Shown: one piece after another, positions 16,661 to 24,585 of the stretch
Position numbering within the stretch: position 1 is the stretch's first letter
Layout of the letters: each line of letters opens with the position of its first letter
NCBI RefSeq assembly: GCF_900626285.1
Contig: NZ_LR131147.1
Coordinates: forward strand, 3,107,581-3,171,580
From: Intestinimonas massiliensis (ex Afouda et al. 2020)
GTDB taxonomy: Bacteria; Bacillota; Clostridia; Oscillospirales; Oscillospiraceae
DNA length: 64,000 bases
Direction of reading: 5' to 3'
The notes under the pieces: model-generated
The model's input: the letters and a program-made list of their open reading frames with translations, nothing else
Told to the model about the DNA's origin: nothing
Database searches by the model: none
Made by a program: the position numbers and the translations under genes

Positions 16661-18520
16661 CTATTTGATGCCGTAGTGCTGCAAACGGTCATAGAAGCTG
16701 GACTTCTTCAGGCCCAAAAGCTCCATGGCCTGATGCCGGTCCCCGCCGGTGCGCTCCAGCGCCCGGCGTATGGCCTGCTCCTCCGCGTGCTCCATCTGCT
16801 CCTTCAGGGTACCGAACGAGGCGCTCTCCCCCGCTGCCAGGGGGCGGCCGGCGGCGTTGAGCTCGATATCCTCCGCCCCGATGATGCTGTTCTCACAGAC
16901 TGCCACCGCCCGCTCCAGCACGTTGCCCAGCTCCCGGATATTGCCCGGCCAGGCGTGGCGCAGCAGCTTCTCCACCGCCGAGCCGGAGAGCTTTTTCGGC
17001 GGGATGCCGTACTCGGCGCAGATGGATTCCGTCAGGCTGCGGCTCAGCAGATACAGGTCGGAGATGCGCTCCCGCAGGGGCGGAATCTCGATGGGAAACA
17101 CACTGATGCGGTAATACAGGTCCTCCCGGAACCGCCCGTCCTGCACCGCCTTCCACAGATCCTGGTTGGTGGCCGACAGGATGCGCACGTCCACGTCGGT
17201 GGGCTTGGTGGCTCCCACCCGGTAAAACCGCTTGTTCTGGATCACATAGAGCAGCTTGACCTGGGCACTCATGGGGATCTCCCCGATCTCGTCCAGGAAG
17301 ATGGTGCCGCCGTCGGCCTGCTCAAAATAGCCGGGCTTGCCGGCGGTGAGGGCTCCGGTAAAGGCCCCGCCCACATAGCCGAACAGCTCGCTTTCAAACA
17401 GATCCCGGGGAATGGAGCTGCAGTTCACCTCCACAAAGGGGCCGTTGGGCCGGGACAGGCGGTGGATCTCAGAGGCCAGCTGGGACTTTCCCGTCCCGCT
17501 CTCCCCGGTGATGATGATGTTGCACCGGGCCTGTGCCGCCTTGAAGGCCAGATATTTCACCCGCTGAATGGGGGGCGAGCTGCCCGCGAAATTGGGAAAG
17601 GCGCTGTCCGGCACACCCATGACCCGGTTATTTACATTCAGGCTGGCCTGTTCCACCTTGGAGATCAGATCGTTGCGCTGGTCCAGCAGCTTATGCAGCT
17701 CCGACAGGTCGGTGAGCTTCAGCACCGCCCCCCGCACCCGCTCCCCCTCCATCACGGGCAGGATGGAGCAGAGCATCAGCCGCTTGTTCACGTCCAGCTC
17801 CTCGTCCAGGGTGGCGCCCCCCTCCCCGGAGAGCAGCCGGTCCACACGCTGGGTCAGCTCGCAGGGCTGGAACAGCTGAAAAAAGTCCCGGCCGATCACG
17901 CCGAATTCAGTGGTGCCGTCGTTTTTGGACTGGAACGGCGCGCCGTCCAGCAGGTTTTTCAGGTCCTCCCGCCGGATGGTACACCCCTTCTCCTGGTAAA
18001 ACTTCACCTGTTTGGTCTGCCCGTCCAGCACCACCAGATGGGCCAGGGACCGCAGATAGCGCAGATAGTAGGGCTCCCCATCCACTGAAATGGTGAGCAG
18101 CTTCTCATACCGGCTCACGGAGAGGGACACGTCCACCCCGCCGCAGCGTCCCTCCAGCTTCAGTTCCTGGGGCGCCGCATACTGCCCGCACCGCCGGTAG
18201 AGCGGCTTGGAGGCAGGGTCGTGATAGATCCCCGCCGCCAGGACCACATCCCCCAGGGCCAGCTCGGGATCGGAGAGGTTCAGGTGCCGGAAGGCCTCCG
18301 GCGTCATGCCGCCGTCGTCGTCCCCCAGCATGTTGTCGGCAATGAGCACAATGTCTCCGGGCAGGATGGAGCCCGCCGGATGGGACCGGCCGCCCTCCAG
18401 CACGATGCCGGTGATCTCCTTGGCTTTCCGGTTGAAATGGGTCACGATCCCGCCGGCATTGACGCAGATGATGCCCTCATCCACGATCTCCGTAATGGTA
18501 TCCACCAGTTTCTCGTTCAC
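16661..18520 (-). CDS. Sigma-54-dependent transcriptional activator (PAS sensor)
   Basis: The 619-residue enhancer-binding protein begins with a PAS-like segment (about 8-45, GIICVNAGGIVTHFNRKAKE). A long, poorly recognisable sensory region runs to about 300. The AAA+ domain has Walker A GESGTGKS (about 338), an intact sigma-54 contact loop GAFTGA (385-390) and Walker B GGTIFLDEIGE, and a Fis-type helix-turn-helix closes the protein (about 575-619, HQAMELLGLKKSSFYDRL). No receiver domain is present, so it probably senses a small ligand. The GTG start has GAGGAGG upstream and its own promoter at 18553-18581. It lies downstream of an operon that has a sigma-54-like promoter (25916-25931); that operon is its likely target. 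Confidence 0.93.
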   Translation of the reverse strand: MNEKLVDTITEIVDEGIICVNAGGIVTHFNRKAKEITGIVLEGGRSHPAGSILPGDIVLIADNMLGDDDGGMTPEAFRHLNLSDPELALGDVVLAAGIYHDPASKPLYRRCGQYAAPQELKLEGRCGGVDVSLSVSRYEKLLTISVDGEPYYLRYLRSLAHLVVLDGQTKQVKFYQEKGCTIRREDLKNLLDGAPFQSKNDGTTEFGVIGRDFFQLFQPCELTQRVDRLLSGEGGATLDEELDVNKRLMLCSILPVMEGERVRGAVLKLTDLSELHKLLDQRNDLISKVEQASLNVNNRVMGVPDSAFPNFAGSSPPIQRVKYLAFKAAQARCNIIITGESGTGKSQLASEIHRLSRPNGPFVEVNCSSIPRDLFESELFGYVGGAFTGALTAGKPGYFEQADGGTIFLDEIGEIPMSAQVKLLYVIQNKRFYRVGATKPTDVDVRILSATNQDLWKAVQDGRFREDLYYRISVFPIEIPPLRERISDLYLLSRSLTESICAEYGIPPKKLSGSAVEKLLRHAWPGNIRELGNVLERAVAVCENSIIGAEDIELNAAGRPLAAGESASFGTLKEQMEHAEEQAIRRALERTGGDRHQAMELLGLKKSSFYDRLQHYGIK

Positions 18521-18552
18521 AGGCCGCCCTCCTCTCGCCGGTGCTTTCTCCC

Positions 18553-18581
18553 ATTATAAAATACATTTTCCCCGCCCACAA
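18553..18581 (-). promoter_or_regulatory. Sigma-A promoter of the activator gene
   Basis: On the minus strand TTGTGG and TATAAT are separated by 17 bp, ending 32 bases before the GTG start. It lies just downstream of the terminator of the serine hydrolase gene, so the activator has its own transcript. Confidence 0.65.
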
Positions 18582-18584
18582 GGG

Positions 18585-18623
18585 CAAAAAGAGCGCCCCG
18601 TCCGGGGTCTGCCGGGCGGGGCG
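18585..18623 (-). terminator. Terminator of the aspartyl-peptide operon
   Basis: On the minus strand CGCCCCG and CGGGGCG pair, with extra inner pairing, and CTCTTTTTG follows. It separates the operon's last gene from the activator gene. Confidence 0.7.
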
Positions 18624-18653
18624 GGGAGAGAGGGAGGATATCCTGCGGAGCGC

Positions 18654-19670
18654 TTACTCCGCCTGACGTACAAAGTCACAGATCTCATCGAAAAAGGGGC
18701 CGTCGGTCAGCTGCTTGCCCATGTCCACCCAGAACAGGAAGCCGTTGTCGCTGTTGGTGTAGATGGAAAGCCCGTCGCCGGTGTCCCAGTCCAGGATGGA
18801 CAGGGACTTGAAGCCGTCGTTGTCGCCCCAGTGCCACAGCACGTGGGGGTCCGCCGCGCACAGCCCCCAGCCCAGTCCCCAGGGAACGGCCTCCCCCAGG
18901 CGGTTCTGGGGCGCGGTCATCTCCCGGAACGCGGCGTCCCGCAGGCCGCCCCGCTCCCGGACCACATATTGCAGGAATTTGATCATGTCAAAGGAGTTGG
19001 AGTACAGCGACCAGGCCGCGCAGGGCTCCGGGGCGTTTCCCGTGGTGCGCCGCCGGTCCCTGACCTTGACGATGGAGCCGTCCCCGCCGAAGCCCTGGGC
19101 GAAGGCCTTGCCCACCGCCGGCGTCCAGGTGGCCGTGGAGCGGGTCATGCCCAGCGGGTCCAGAAGGTATTGGTGCAGCAGCTGGTTCAGGTCCCGGTCC
19201 ATGATCTGCTCCACCATGCGCTGGAGGAGGAAGTAGCCCTCGCCGGAATAGCTGTAGCCGCTGCCCGGATCGAACAGCATGTCCATGGGCCTGGCCTGCC
19301 AGTTGGGCAGGCCGCTGCCGTGGCACAGGCAGTGCCGGGGGGTGATGGCGGAAAAGCGGGGGTCGTCCGACCAGGGCGCTCCCTTCAGCACTTCCGCAAT
19401 GGGCCGGTCCAGATCCACCCGTCCCTCCTGGCACAGGCGCATCACCAGGGTGCCGAACAGGGATTTGGTGAGGGACGCCGATTCGAACAGCACCGCCTCG
19501 CTCATGGGGGTGCCGCTGGTATCCTTCACCCCAAAGGCCTCCGTACAGCAGATCTCTCCGCCCCGCAGCAGGGCCAGGGTGCCGCCGGGGATACCCCGGT
19601 CCGCCATCTCCCGCCGGAACAGGGCGCCGGCTGCAGAGGGGTCGGCGGTAAATTCAGCTCTGATACGCAA
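18654..19670 (-). CDS. Serine hydrolase, beta-lactamase/S12 family
   Basis: The 338-residue protein has the class C beta-lactamase fold signatures: S66-L-T-K69 (ESASLTK), a Tyr motif in GYSYSGEG (second catalytic motif, YSG instead of YxN) and HWG in place of KTG (LWHWGDNDG). Relatives include D-aminopeptidases, D,D-peptidases and esterases. There is no signal peptide, so it is probably cytoplasmic, unlike true penicillin-binding enzymes. It begins 18 bases after the YfcC-type carrier and is the last gene of the operon with isoaspartyl dipeptidase and racemase. Action on imported D-residue-containing or cyclic peptides would fit, but the substrate is not shown by sequence. A true beta-lactamase is unlikely. 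Confidence 0.85.
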   Translation of the reverse strand: MRIRAEFTADPSAAGALFRREMADRGIPGGTLALLRGGEICCTEAFGVKDTSGTPMSEAVLFESASLTKSLFGTLVMRLCQEGRVDLDRPIAEVLKGAPWSDDPRFSAITPRHCLCHGSGLPNWQARPMDMLFDPGSGYSYSGEGYFLLQRMVEQIMDRDLNQLLHQYLLDPLGMTRSTATWTPAVGKAFAQGFGGDGSIVKVRDRRRTTGNAPEPCAAWSLYSNSFDMIKFLQYVVRERGGLRDAAFREMTAPQNRLGEAVPWGLGWGLCAADPHVLWHWGDNDGFKSLSILDWDTGDGLSIYTNSDNGFLFWVDMGKQLTDGPFFDEICDFVRQAE

Positions 19671-19688
19671 ACAATCGCCTCCGTTGTT

Positions 19689-21110
19689 TTAGAGCCCCAG
19701 CGCCACGGCGCCGCCTACCAGCACCATCTGGGCCACCAGCAGGATGAAGAACAGGGGCAGGAACCACTTGATCCACTTCTCATAGGGGATGTCGGCCAGG
19801 CCGCAGACCACCACGATGTTGCTGGTGGGCCACAGCAGGTTGGACAGGCCGTCGCCGAACTGGAAGGCCAGACAGGCGGTGTCACGGGTCACGTTGAGGG
19901 CGTCGGCCAGAGGAGCCATGATGGGCATGGTGACGGCCGCCTGCCCGGTGGCGGAGGAGATGGGCAGGTTGATGATGGTCTGGGCCAGCAGGATCATCTG
20001 GGCGGAGATGGAGGAGGGGGCGTGCTTGAGCAGCTCGGCCAGAGCGTGGATGATGGTGTCGGTGATCATGGCGTTGTTCATGACCACCATGATGGCGTAG
20101 GACAGGCCGGCGATCAGGGCGCCCCAGGCCATGCCCTTCACGCCCTCCACGAACTCATCCACGTACTTCTGTCCGCTCCAGCCGCTGATCAGCGCGCCGA
20201 TGATGGACATGAGGATAAACAGGCCGCACAGCTGCTCGTTGCCCCAGCCGTACTTCAGCAGGCCCACCATCAGGACCGCCAGCACCACGGCCAGATCCAC
20301 CAAGATAAGGGCGTATCTGGGGGTCATCTTGTACTGGTCCAGGTCGCCGTCGCTGAAGGAGTGGATGCAGGGCCGGCCGTAGACGATGGACCGGGTGGGG
20401 TCCCGGCGGATCTTGATGCCGTACCACAGCAGGTAGGCCATGGAAATGCCCATCAGCACGGCGAAGCACAGCCAGCGGTAGGGCAGGTTGGAGTAGAGAG
20501 GCACCTCGGAAATGCCCTGGGAGATGGCCACATTGTAGGGGTTGAGGGTACCGGCGGTAAAGCCGATGTACTCGCCCAGGGCCAGGATGGCAAAGCCGAA
20601 CATGGCGTCATAGCCCAGTGCCACGCCCAGGCCCACGATCAGCGGATAGAAGCCGAACAGCTCGCTGAGCATGCCGAACATGGAGCCGCACAGGCCGAAA
20701 ACGATCATCAGCAGCACCACGATGACCAGGCCCTTCTTGCCCAGCCGCTTCATGATGGAGCCGATGCCGGCGTGGAAGGCGCCGGTGCGCACCATGATGC
20801 GGAAGCAGGAGCAGCAGCACAGGACCATGAAGATGGTGCTGGCCGCCCCCACACAGCCGCTGTACAGCGCGGAGAACACGCCCAAGAAGCCGGTGGGTGA
20901 GGTCTCCGCCTTGTCAATGACGTGGTAGGAGCCGTCGATCGCCAGATTGCGGATCGTGCCGTTGATCTCCACCTCATGGTAATCGTAAGAACCTGCGGGG
21001 ACGATCCAGCTGAGGATGGCCACGATCACCACCATGATGAACACGACGATCCAGGTGTCCGGCATTTTGAACCTTTTCTTTTCCAACGTGGCGGTCTTGT
21101 CTTTCCTCAT
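19689..21110 (-). CDS. YfcC/DcuC-type carrier (module 1)
   Basis: The 473-residue integral membrane protein has about 12 hydrophobic segments. Its N-terminus MPDTWIVVFIMVVIVAILSW plus IVPAGSYDY is typical of the YfcC branch of the C4-dicarboxylate anaerobic carrier family. The mid-protein AGTLNPYNVAISQGI and the late PISSATGQAAVTMPIMAPL match re-entrant-loop regions of that family. These carriers move amino acids, dipeptides or dicarboxylates. The operon suggests (iso)aspartyl peptides or aspartate, by inference. It lies between the isoaspartyl dipeptidase and serine hydrolase genes. A second, paralogous carrier is at 62362-63747. Confidence 0.88.
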   Translation of the reverse strand: MRKDKTATLEKKRFKMPDTWIVVFIMVVIVAILSWIVPAGSYDYHEVEINGTIRNLAIDGSYHVIDKAETSPTGFLGVFSALYSGCVGAASTIFMVLCCCSCFRIMVRTGAFHAGIGSIMKRLGKKGLVIVVLLMIVFGLCGSMFGMLSELFGFYPLIVGLGVALGYDAMFGFAILALGEYIGFTAGTLNPYNVAISQGISEVPLYSNLPYRWLCFAVLMGISMAYLLWYGIKIRRDPTRSIVYGRPCIHSFSDGDLDQYKMTPRYALILVDLAVVLAVLMVGLLKYGWGNEQLCGLFILMSIIGALISGWSGQKYVDEFVEGVKGMAWGALIAGLSYAIMVVMNNAMITDTIIHALAELLKHAPSSISAQMILLAQTIINLPISSATGQAAVTMPIMAPLADALNVTRDTACLAFQFGDGLSNLLWPTSNIVVVCGLADIPYEKWIKWFLPLFFILLVAQMVLVGGAVALGL

Positions 21111-21143
21111 AGTGATTCTCCTCTCTTTTTCGGTTCTATCAAA

Positions 21144-21164
21144 TACCGGCCGGATATGCCGGTA
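21144..21164. other. Intercistronic stem-loop
   Basis: TACCGGC pairs perfectly with GCCGGTA across seven bases in the gap between the isoaspartyl dipeptidase and carrier genes. There is no T-run, so it is probably an mRNA processing or stability element. Confidence 0.4.
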
Positions 21165-21194
21165 CTGGATACCATGCCGTGGAGGGCGGGGGGA

Positions 21195-22331
21195 TCAGTC
21201 CTCGAAGTTGGCGTGGACCGTCATGGTCCCGTCCCGCAGCATACACCTGCCCATGGCGTAGACGGTCTGAATGTTCAGATCCCCGTCCAGCAGCACGATG
21301 TCCGCGTCGGAGCCGGCGGCCAGACAGCCCTTGGCCGGATAGAGCTTCAGCGCCCTGGCCACGTTCTCGGTGGCGGGGGTGATGGCCTTTTCCAGGGGGC
21401 AGTGCTGCATCCGGACCATGGCCCGCACCGTCTCGTGGAGGGCCTGGATGCTGGCGGCGCCGATGCCGATCATCTCCTTCTTCTCGTTCCAGATGGGCAG
21501 GCTGCCGTTGCTGTCGGTGCTGATGGTCACCAGCCCGTCCGGAGCCTCCTCCATGGCCCGGACCAGCAGGGCGGTGCGGTTGAACATATCCTCGGGGTCG
21601 CAGGTGAAGTCGATGTAGCCGCCCAGCCTGGCAAAGCGGATGGCGGCGTCGTACTTGGCGGCCAGATGGGTGGGCCGGAAGTTCCAGATGGGGATCTCGG
21701 TGTGCTCCACAATGTCGAACAGCATGTCCAGCTGGGCCTTGCCGCTGCCGGTATGCAGGTGGACGATGCCCGGCTTGCCGGACAGCATCCCCGCCACCCG
21801 GGCGTCGGAGGCCAGCTTGATCAGGGATTCCCTGGTCATGTTGCTGGAGCGGTGGTCGGAAATGGCGATCTTGACGCCGATGATCTCCTCCACGAACACG
21901 ATGTCGTCCATCACGCTGCCGGTGAGGGTGGGGGAGGGATAGTTGTAGTTGCCCGTCAGGCAGTAGGCGGTCAGGCCGAACTCCCGCAGGGCCTTGGTCT
22001 TGGCCACCAGATTGGCCACGCTGCGGGTGGTGCCGTCCGTCCCCAGCAGGCCCACCAGAGTGGTCACTCCCGCCTTCACCGGGGCGCTGAACTTCAGGGG
22101 CGGCACCTGGGTGATAAAGCTGCCCTCCCCGCCGCCGCCGGTGACGTGGACGTGCTGGTCGATGTAGCCGGGAATGGCGGTCATCCCCTTGCCGTCCGAC
22201 ACCTCCAGGCCGCTGTAGTCGCACTGGACGCGGTCGGCAATCGCCTCGATCTGGCTGCCGGCAATCAGGATCTCGCTGGGCCGCCAGGCCCCGTCCCGGT
22301 AGACTTTTACGTTTCGAATCAGCTGAATCAT
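21195..22331 (-). CDS. iadA: Isoaspartyl (beta-aspartyl) dipeptidase
   Basis: This 378-residue amidohydrolase cleaves beta-aspartyl (isoaspartyl) dipeptides to free aspartate and an amino acid. The family's binuclear metal ligands are visible: H60 and H62 in DQHVHV, Lys154 (carboxylated Lys) in GVKIAISDHRSS, H193 in HLHTGSG, H222 in RPTHL and D273 in STDSNGSLP. The family-specific GGGGEG follows the HxH. The frame is open further upstream, but ATG at 22331 has GAAAGGAG at good spacing. It sits between the racemase and carrier genes in a minus-strand operon that also encodes aspartate ammonia-lyase, which supports aspartate release as its job. Confidence 0.93.
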   Translation of the reverse strand: MIQLIRNVKVYRDGAWRPSEILIAGSQIEAIADRVQCDYSGLEVSDGKGMTAIPGYIDQHVHVTGGGGEGSFITQVPPLKFSAPVKAGVTTLVGLLGTDGTTRSVANLVAKTKALREFGLTAYCLTGNYNYPSPTLTGSVMDDIVFVEEIIGVKIAISDHRSSNMTRESLIKLASDARVAGMLSGKPGIVHLHTGSGKAQLDMLFDIVEHTEIPIWNFRPTHLAAKYDAAIRFARLGGYIDFTCDPEDMFNRTALLVRAMEEAPDGLVTISTDSNGSLPIWNEKKEMIGIGAASIQALHETVRAMVRMQHCPLEKAITPATENVARALKLYPAKGCLAAGSDADIVLLDGDLNIQTVYAMGRCMLRDGTMTVHANFED

Positions 22332-22353
22332 GGTGCTTCCGTCTCCTTTCCGC

Positions 22354-22382
22354 CGGACGGGCTTGAGATGGGTTCCCGTCCG
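22354..22382. other. Intercistronic stem-loop before iadA
   Basis: CGGACGGG pairs perfectly with CCCGTCCG across 13 bases, directly ahead of the iadA ribosome binding site. It could set relative expression of the two halves of the operon. No promoter could be firmly placed in this 94-base gap. Confidence 0.4.
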
Positions 22383-22425
22383 CACAGACCCTATCATACA
22401 GGAAATGGGGCCCGCTGAAAAGCGT

Positions 22426-23118
22426 TCAGGCGATGAGGGGCGCCTGGCAGGCCCGGATGGCCGCCCGGGCCAGCACCAGCGTGGGGTCGATGGCCGGTCC
22501 CTCCAGCCCGTACTGCCGGAACGCCACCGGCAGCTCGGTGCAGCCCAGGATGAAGGCCTGGGCGCCCCGCTGCCGCAGGCCGGCCAGCACCCGCCGGATC
22601 TCCTCCGTGGGGAATTGGGGCTGTCCGCCCTTCACCCCCCGGTAGATCAGATCCATCACCGCCCGCTGCCCGGCCTCGTCGGGCAGGAGCAGGGCGGGCC
22701 GGCCGGCAAAGGCCTTCTGATAGATCCCGCTGCGCACCGTCCCGTCGGTGGCCAGCAGCGCCACGGTGTCCAGCCCCGTCTGCCGCACGTGCTCCGCCGT
22801 CAGCCGGGGCATGTGGAGTACGGGAATGGTCACGGCGGCGGCCACATCGTCGTAAAAGTAGTGGGCGGTGTTGCAGGCGATGGCCAGCACATCCGCTCCG
22901 GCGGCCTGGAGCCGTCTGGCACTGGCGCACAGCTCCGGCCGGGGGTCCCGGCCCTCGTGGAGGATGGCCTCCGTCCGGTCGGGGATGGCGGTGTCGTTGT
23001 CCAGAATGATGTGCAGGTGCTCCCCGTCGCTGTGGGCCCTGGTATTGCGGATGATCTTGTTGAACAGGTCCTCGGAGGCCAGCGGCCCCATCCCGCCGAT
23101 AATGCCCAGTGTTTTCAT
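22426..23118 (-). CDS. Aspartate/glutamate racemase family protein
   Basis: The 230-residue protein matches the cofactor-independent Asp/Glu racemase fold. It has the N-terminal LGIIGGMGPLAS and the two catalytic cysteines C82 (ACNTAH) and C193 (GCTELP). Both are present, so true racemase activity is expected; members with only one act as other isomerases. Its ATG lies only 4 bases after the aspA stop, so translation is probably coupled. In this operon it would interconvert D- and L-aspartate so that D-aspartate can reach aspartate ammonia-lyase. Glutamate or another amino acid as substrate is possible. Confidence 0.9.
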   Translation of the reverse strand: MKTLGIIGGMGPLASEDLFNKIIRNTRAHSDGEHLHIILDNDTAIPDRTEAILHEGRDPRPELCASARRLQAAGADVLAIACNTAHYFYDDVAAAVTIPVLHMPRLTAEHVRQTGLDTVALLATDGTVRSGIYQKAFAGRPALLLPDEAGQRAVMDLIYRGVKGGQPQFPTEEIRRVLAGLRQRGAQAFILGCTELPVAFRQYGLEGPAIDPTLVLARAAIRACQAPLIA

Positions 23119-23122
23119 GCGC

Positions 23123-24553
23123 TCACGCCTTTTCCAGCAGATGCTTGGCCGAGATCCCCGGCTCCGTCATGGAATAGGGGTCCAGGATCTGCTCCAGGGT
23201 GGCCTCGTCCAGAATGCCCTCCTGAAGGATCAGGCTCTTCACCGAGACGCCGGTCTGGATGGCCCGCTTGGCCAGGTCCGCCGCGGCGCTGTAGCCGATG
23301 TGGGGGCACAGGGCGGTGATGATGCCCACGCTGTGGTCCACCATGTCCTTGCAGCGCTCGGCGTTGGCGGTGATGCCCACGATGCAGTGGTCGGTGAGGG
23401 TCTTCACGGCGTAGGTGAGGAACTCCACGGCGTGGGTCAGGTTCCAGAAGATGATGGGCTCAAAGGCGTTGAGCTCCAGCTGACCGGCCTCGGCGGCCAT
23501 GGTGATGGTCAGGTCGTTGCCCATCACGTTGAAGGCCACCTGGTTGACCACCTCCGGGATGACCGGGTTGACCTTGCCGGGCATGATGGAGGAGCCGTTC
23601 TGCCGTGGGGGCAGATTGATCTCCCCCAGGCCGCAGCGGGGGCCGGTGGACATGAGGCGCAGGTCGTTGCACATCTTGGACAGGTTCACCGCGCAGGTCT
23701 TGACGGCGCCGGACACGGCCACGAACTCGTCCAGGTTCTGGGTGGCATCGATCAGGTCAAAGGCCTGGACCAGGCGCAGGCCGGACACCTTGGACAGGTT
23801 GGGGACGATGCGGCGCAGATATTCCTCGTCGGCGTTGATGCCGGTGCCGATGGCGGTGCCGCCCATGTTCAGGCAGCGCATCTCGTCCTGGGCCCGCACC
23901 AGACGCGTGATGTCCCGGCGGATGGCCTCGCTGTAGGCCCGGAACTCCTGCCCCAGCCGGATGGGCACCGCGTCCTGCATCTGGGTGCGGCCCATCTTGA
24001 TGACGCCGTCGAATTCCTCCGCCTTTCGGGTCAGGGCCTGATACAGCCGCTCCAGCTGGATCTGGGCCCGGATCAGCAGCTTGAGCACCGCCATCTTGCC
24101 CGCCGAGGGAAACACATCGTTGGTGGACTGGCCGTAGTTGACGTGGTCGTTGGGGTTGACCAGCGTGTAGTCCCCCTTCTCGCCCCCCAGCAGCTCAATG
24201 GCCCGGTTGGCGATGACCTCGTTGGCGTTCATGTTCAGGCTGGTGCCCGCGCCGCCCTGGATGGGGTCCACGATAAATTCCTCGTGGAGCTTGCCTTCGG
24301 CGATCTCCTCGCAGGCCTTTACGATGGCGTCGGCCACCCGCTTGTCCAGCAGGCCGATCTCATAGTTGGTGATGGCGGACGCCTTCTTGATCTCCGCGAT
24401 GGAGTTGATGATCTCCGGGTGCATGGACAGACCGGTGATATGGAAATTCTCCGCGGCACGCAGGGACTGCACCCCATAATAGACGTCCTTGGGCAGGGTG
24501 CGCTCCCCGATGGAATCGTGCTCGGAGCGGTACTTGCTCTCTTTCTGATTCAT
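23123..24553 (-). CDS. aspA: Aspartate ammonia-lyase
   Basis: The 476-residue protein is a fumarase/aspartase superfamily lyase that converts L-aspartate to fumarate and ammonia. The superfamily signature GSSIMPGKVNPVIPEVVNQ is intact. The N-terminus YRSEHDSIGERTLPKDVYYG and the GQSTNDVFPS and GRTQMQDAVP motifs favour aspartase over fumarase (the true fumarase at 26212 has SQSSNDTFPT and GRTHLQDAVP). A GTG at 24589 overlaps the lysA stop as GTGA, but family alignment and AGGA ahead of ATG 24553 favour the later start. The racemase gene follows by 4 bases. Confidence 0.92.
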   Translation of the reverse strand: MNQKESKYRSEHDSIGERTLPKDVYYGVQSLRAAENFHITGLSMHPEIINSIAEIKKASAITNYEIGLLDKRVADAIVKACEEIAEGKLHEEFIVDPIQGGAGTSLNMNANEVIANRAIELLGGEKGDYTLVNPNDHVNYGQSTNDVFPSAGKMAVLKLLIRAQIQLERLYQALTRKAEEFDGVIKMGRTQMQDAVPIRLGQEFRAYSEAIRRDITRLVRAQDEMRCLNMGGTAIGTGINADEEYLRRIVPNLSKVSGLRLVQAFDLIDATQNLDEFVAVSGAVKTCAVNLSKMCNDLRLMSTGPRCGLGEINLPPRQNGSSIMPGKVNPVIPEVVNQVAFNVMGNDLTITMAAEAGQLELNAFEPIIFWNLTHAVEFLTYAVKTLTDHCIVGITANAERCKDMVDHSVGIITALCPHIGYSAAADLAKRAIQTGVSVKSLILQEGILDEATLEQILDPYSMTEPGISAKHLLEKA

Positions 24554-24585
24554 GGTCCTGTCGCCACATTCCTTTCTCTCCCCTG

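Noticed and set aside
18654..19670. A beta-lactamase resistance gene.
   Set aside because: SLTK and HWG motifs fit the S12 family broadly, there is no signal peptide and the operon is metabolic, so antibiotic resistance is not supported.
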